Assembly (NCBI GenBank): GCA_029940715.1
Contig: JAPYTU010000018.1
Location: 1 to 7,531, forward strand
Direction: 5' to 3'
DNA from: Cytophagales bacterium
GTDB lineage: Bacteria > Bacteroidota > Bacteroidia > Cytophagales > MED-G16
DNA: 7,531 bases
Under the pieces are notes generated by a model. It saw only the letters and a program-made list of their open reading frames with translations. It was not told where the DNA came from and searched no databases. Of this stretch, positions 6,000 through 7,531 are shown one piece after another. Positions within the stretch are counted from its first letter, which is position 1. Each line of letters begins with the position of its first letter. Both the position numbers and the translations under genes were made by a program.

Positions 6000-6995
6000 A
6001 TGAAAAAACTATTTGATTTATTATCTGTAAAACAAAATGTTGTTATAACCACTCATGCAAATCCTGATGGTGATGCAATAGGTTCGTCTCTTGCACTCTA
6101 TAATTTTTTAATAAAATATGATCATAATGTTAATGTTATTGTACCTAATTCTTATCCAGATTTTTTAACATGGATGAAGGGGAATGATGATGTTGTAATT
6201 TATTCTAATGAAAAAGAAAAAGCTCGTTCCTTAGTAAATCATTCATCTATTATTTTTTGTTTGGATTTTAACAATTTATCTAGAATAAATGAATTAGGAG
6301 AATTAATTAATTTGTCAAAATCTGTAAAAGTTTTAATAGATCATCATTTGGATCCAGTAAAATTTTATGATATAGCATATCACAATTCTAATGCATCTGC
6401 TACGGCAGAACTTATATATGAATTAATTGAAATGATAAACATTGATTTTCTTGATAAAGATATTGCAGAGTGTTTGTATACAGGCATTTTAACAGATACG
6501 GGATCATTTAAATTTCCATCTACTTCATCAAAGGTCCATAGAATTGTTGCAGATTTGATCGATAGAGGTGTTAATTCTTCAAATGTTAATGGATTAATTT
6601 ATGATACTAATTCTTTAAATAGACTTAAGCTTATTGGCTTTTCTCTTTCAAAAAAACTTAAACTTATTGGCAATAATAAAGCAGCTTTTATAGTTCTAAC
6701 AAAAGACGATTTGTTGAAATTTAAATTTGAGAAGGGTGACACTGAGGGTTTAGTTAATTATGCCTTATCAATTATGGGAGTAAATATGGCAACATTAATA
6801 GTTGAGACAAGAGAAAAAATCAAATTTTCTTTTAGATCAATTGGAAATTTTTCTGTTAATGATTTTGCAAAACAAAATTTTAATGGAGGGGGACATAAAA
6901 ATGCTGCAGGCGGAAGTCTAGAAGATAAACTTTCAGTAGCTTTGAAAAAATTTTTGATTGCAATTTCAAAAAATGAAAAATTATTAAATTATTAA
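6000..6995 (+). CDS. nrnA: DHH/DHHA1 phosphoesterase, NrnA-type (nanoRNase / pAp phosphatase)
   Basis: Predicted cytoplasmic metal-dependent phosphoesterase that degrades very short RNAs (2-5 nucleotides) and, in characterised relatives, removes the 3' phosphate from pAp. The 331 residues match the NrnA length. Domain 1 (about 1-220) has motif I THANPDGDAIGS at 18-29 (His19, Asp23, Asp25), motif II Asp89 in FCLDF, the DHH signature at 114-116, and motif IV TDTGSF at 165-170. Domain 2, DHHA1 (about 225-331), ends with the substrate loop GGGHKNAAGG at 296-305, with Arg279 in SFRS before it. All metal ligands are intact. The two-domain size excludes full-length RecJ, and there is no CBS or membrane segment, so it is not a GdpP-type protein. 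The ATG at 6000 directly precedes the first helix. The FKBP gene begins 4 bases after its stop, suggesting one operon. Confidence 0.9.
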   Translation: MKKLFDLLSVKQNVVITTHANPDGDAIGSSLALYNFLIKYDHNVNVIVPNSYPDFLTWMKGNDDVVIYSNEKEKARSLVNHSSIIFCLDFNNLSRINELGELINLSKSVKVLIDHHLDPVKFYDIAYHNSNASATAELIYELIEMINIDFLDKDIAECLYTGILTDTGSFKFPSTSSKVHRIVADLIDRGVNSSNVNGLIYDTNSLNRLKLIGFSLSKKLKLIGNNKAAFIVLTKDDLLKFKFEKGDTEGLVNYALSIMGVNMATLIVETREKIKFSFRSIGNFSVNDFAKQNFNGGGHKNAAGGSLEDKLSVALKKFLIAISKNEKLLNY

Positions 6996-6999
6996 TTTT

Positions 7000-7531
7000 A
7001 TGAAACTTTTTAAAAATTTATTTCTTATAGTTTTCACTCTTTTTATAACCTATTCATGTGTTGAAAAAGAAAAAGTATTGGATAATGGGACTAAGTTAAA
7101 ATATTTTAAACATGGTGATGGAAAAGCTATTGACAATGGACAAATTGTTATGTTAAATCTTCAATATTTTGATCATGATGGTAATGAACTGCTTAATAAA
7201 GTTGGAAATGATCCAGTGGTTTTATTAAAAGATTCTTCGTGGAAGAATAATGGAATAATTTATGAAGTCATTGATAATTTAGAGAAAGGAGATAGTGTTT
7301 TCTTTCAGATAACAACTGAAAAATTTTTAGAAAATGATCCAAGATTAGCTACTACACCAGATTCATTAAAAGATAAATTGCTTTCTTTTTATTGTGGTGT
7401 TGAGAATGTGATGGATAAAGATGAATTTGAAAGTTTTCAAAGAGAACAATATGAAAAAATGCAAAATAAAATGAATAATAATATGGAAGAACAATTAATT
7501 ATAGATGCTAAAATAATAGATCAATATTTAG
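7000..7531 (+). CDS. FKBP-type peptidyl-prolyl isomerase lipoprotein, N-terminal part (cut by window edge)
   Basis: From ATG at 7000 the frame is open to the window end: 177 whole codons plus one base, with no stop. Residues 4-19 are hydrophobic and are followed by Cys20 (I-T-Y-S-C), a loose lipobox that suggests a lipid-anchored envelope protein. Residues 30-110 resemble a degenerate FKBP domain: GTKLKYFKHGDGKAIDNGQIV at 30-50, then LQYFDHDGNELL (54-65) and an EVIDNLEKGDSVFFQI stretch (89-104). The FD.S and late aromatic binding motifs of an active isomerase are absent. Residues 140-177 form a charged, Gln/Met/Asn-rich helix. Bacteroidota lipoproteins of this build usually have a canonical FKBP domain next, which would be beyond the window. 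I did not assign gldI because GldI is a shorter, single-domain protein with a different N-terminal sequence. Probably co-transcribed with nrnA (4-base gap). Confidence 0.75.
   Translation, partial: MKLFKNLFLIVFTLFITYSCVEKEKVLDNGTKLKYFKHGDGKAIDNGQIVMLNLQYFDHDGNELLNKVGNDPVVLLKDSSWKNNGIIYEVIDNLEKGDSVFFQITTEKFLENDPRLATTPDSLKDKLLSFYCGVENVMDKDEFESFQREQYEKMQNKMNNNMEEQLIIDAKIIDQYL

Noticed and set aside
7000..7531. Assignment of the truncated lipoprotein as GldI (gliding motility)
   Set aside because: It is an FKBP-like lipoprotein of this phylum, but its degenerate domain and long charged helix fit two-domain isomerases better than the short GldI.
1..7531. tRNA, rRNA, riboswitch, CRISPR array, insertion sequence or defence system
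   Set aside because: About 96% of the window is coding sequence of recognised housekeeping or metabolic families. Gaps are at most 135 bases, and none holds a cloverleaf, spaced direct repeats or transposase-like ends.

Overview
The window is an ordinary, very compact piece of an AT-rich bacterial chromosome, most likely from the Bacteroidota (a Flavobacteriales-like, probably free-living marine lineage with a small genome). Several signs point this way. No gene has a recognisable Shine-Dalgarno sequence, and starts follow A/T-rich leaders. A near-consensus Bacteroidota promoter (TTTG-like box, 19-base spacer, TAnnTTTG) lies upstream of ndk. A kynureninase diverges from a short-chain dehydrogenase whose N-terminus resembles those in flavobacterial kynurenine clusters. 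An ndk / DHH-phosphoesterase / FKBP-lipoprotein block is also typical of the group. Only about 280 of 7531 bases are intergenic, and no stretch longer than 135 bases lacks a gene.

Layout, left to right. Bases 1-117 (minus) hold the first 39 residues of a short-chain dehydrogenase, cut by the window edge. Divergent from it, 34 bases away, is kynU (152-1405, plus). kynU converges on dxs (1400-3328, minus) and their 3' ends overlap by 6 bases. A 91-base divergent gap with a 9-base inverted repeat separates dxs from a Tat-exported Gfo/Idh/MocA oxidoreductase (3420-4709, plus, GTG start). scpA (4729-5460, plus, TTG start) follows after 19 bases. scpA converges on ndk (5457-5864, minus) and they share a palindromic TTAA at their stops. 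A 135-base divergent gap carries the ndk promoter, a perfect inverted repeat in that promoter's spacer, and a second inverted repeat in the leader of the next gene. nrnA-like DHH phosphoesterase (6000-6995, plus) and an FKBP-type lipoprotein (7000 to the window end, plus, truncated) are 4 bases apart and probably form one operon.

Together the genes cover tryptophan/kynurenine catabolism (SDR and kynU), isoprenoid precursor and thiamine/pyridoxal precursor synthesis (dxs), a periplasmic redox enzyme of unknown substrate, chromosome condensation (scpA), nucleotide balance (ndk), nano-RNA/pAp turnover (nrnA) and envelope protein folding (FKBP). This is housekeeping content. I see no mobile element, CRISPR array, RNA gene, defence system or novel multi-gene system. 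The points worth a second look are small: the promoter-embedded palindrome upstream of ndk, two consecutive non-ATG starts, overlapping convergent 3' ends, an in-frame 12-base duplication in dxs, and human-like substrate-pocket residues in the kynureninase.
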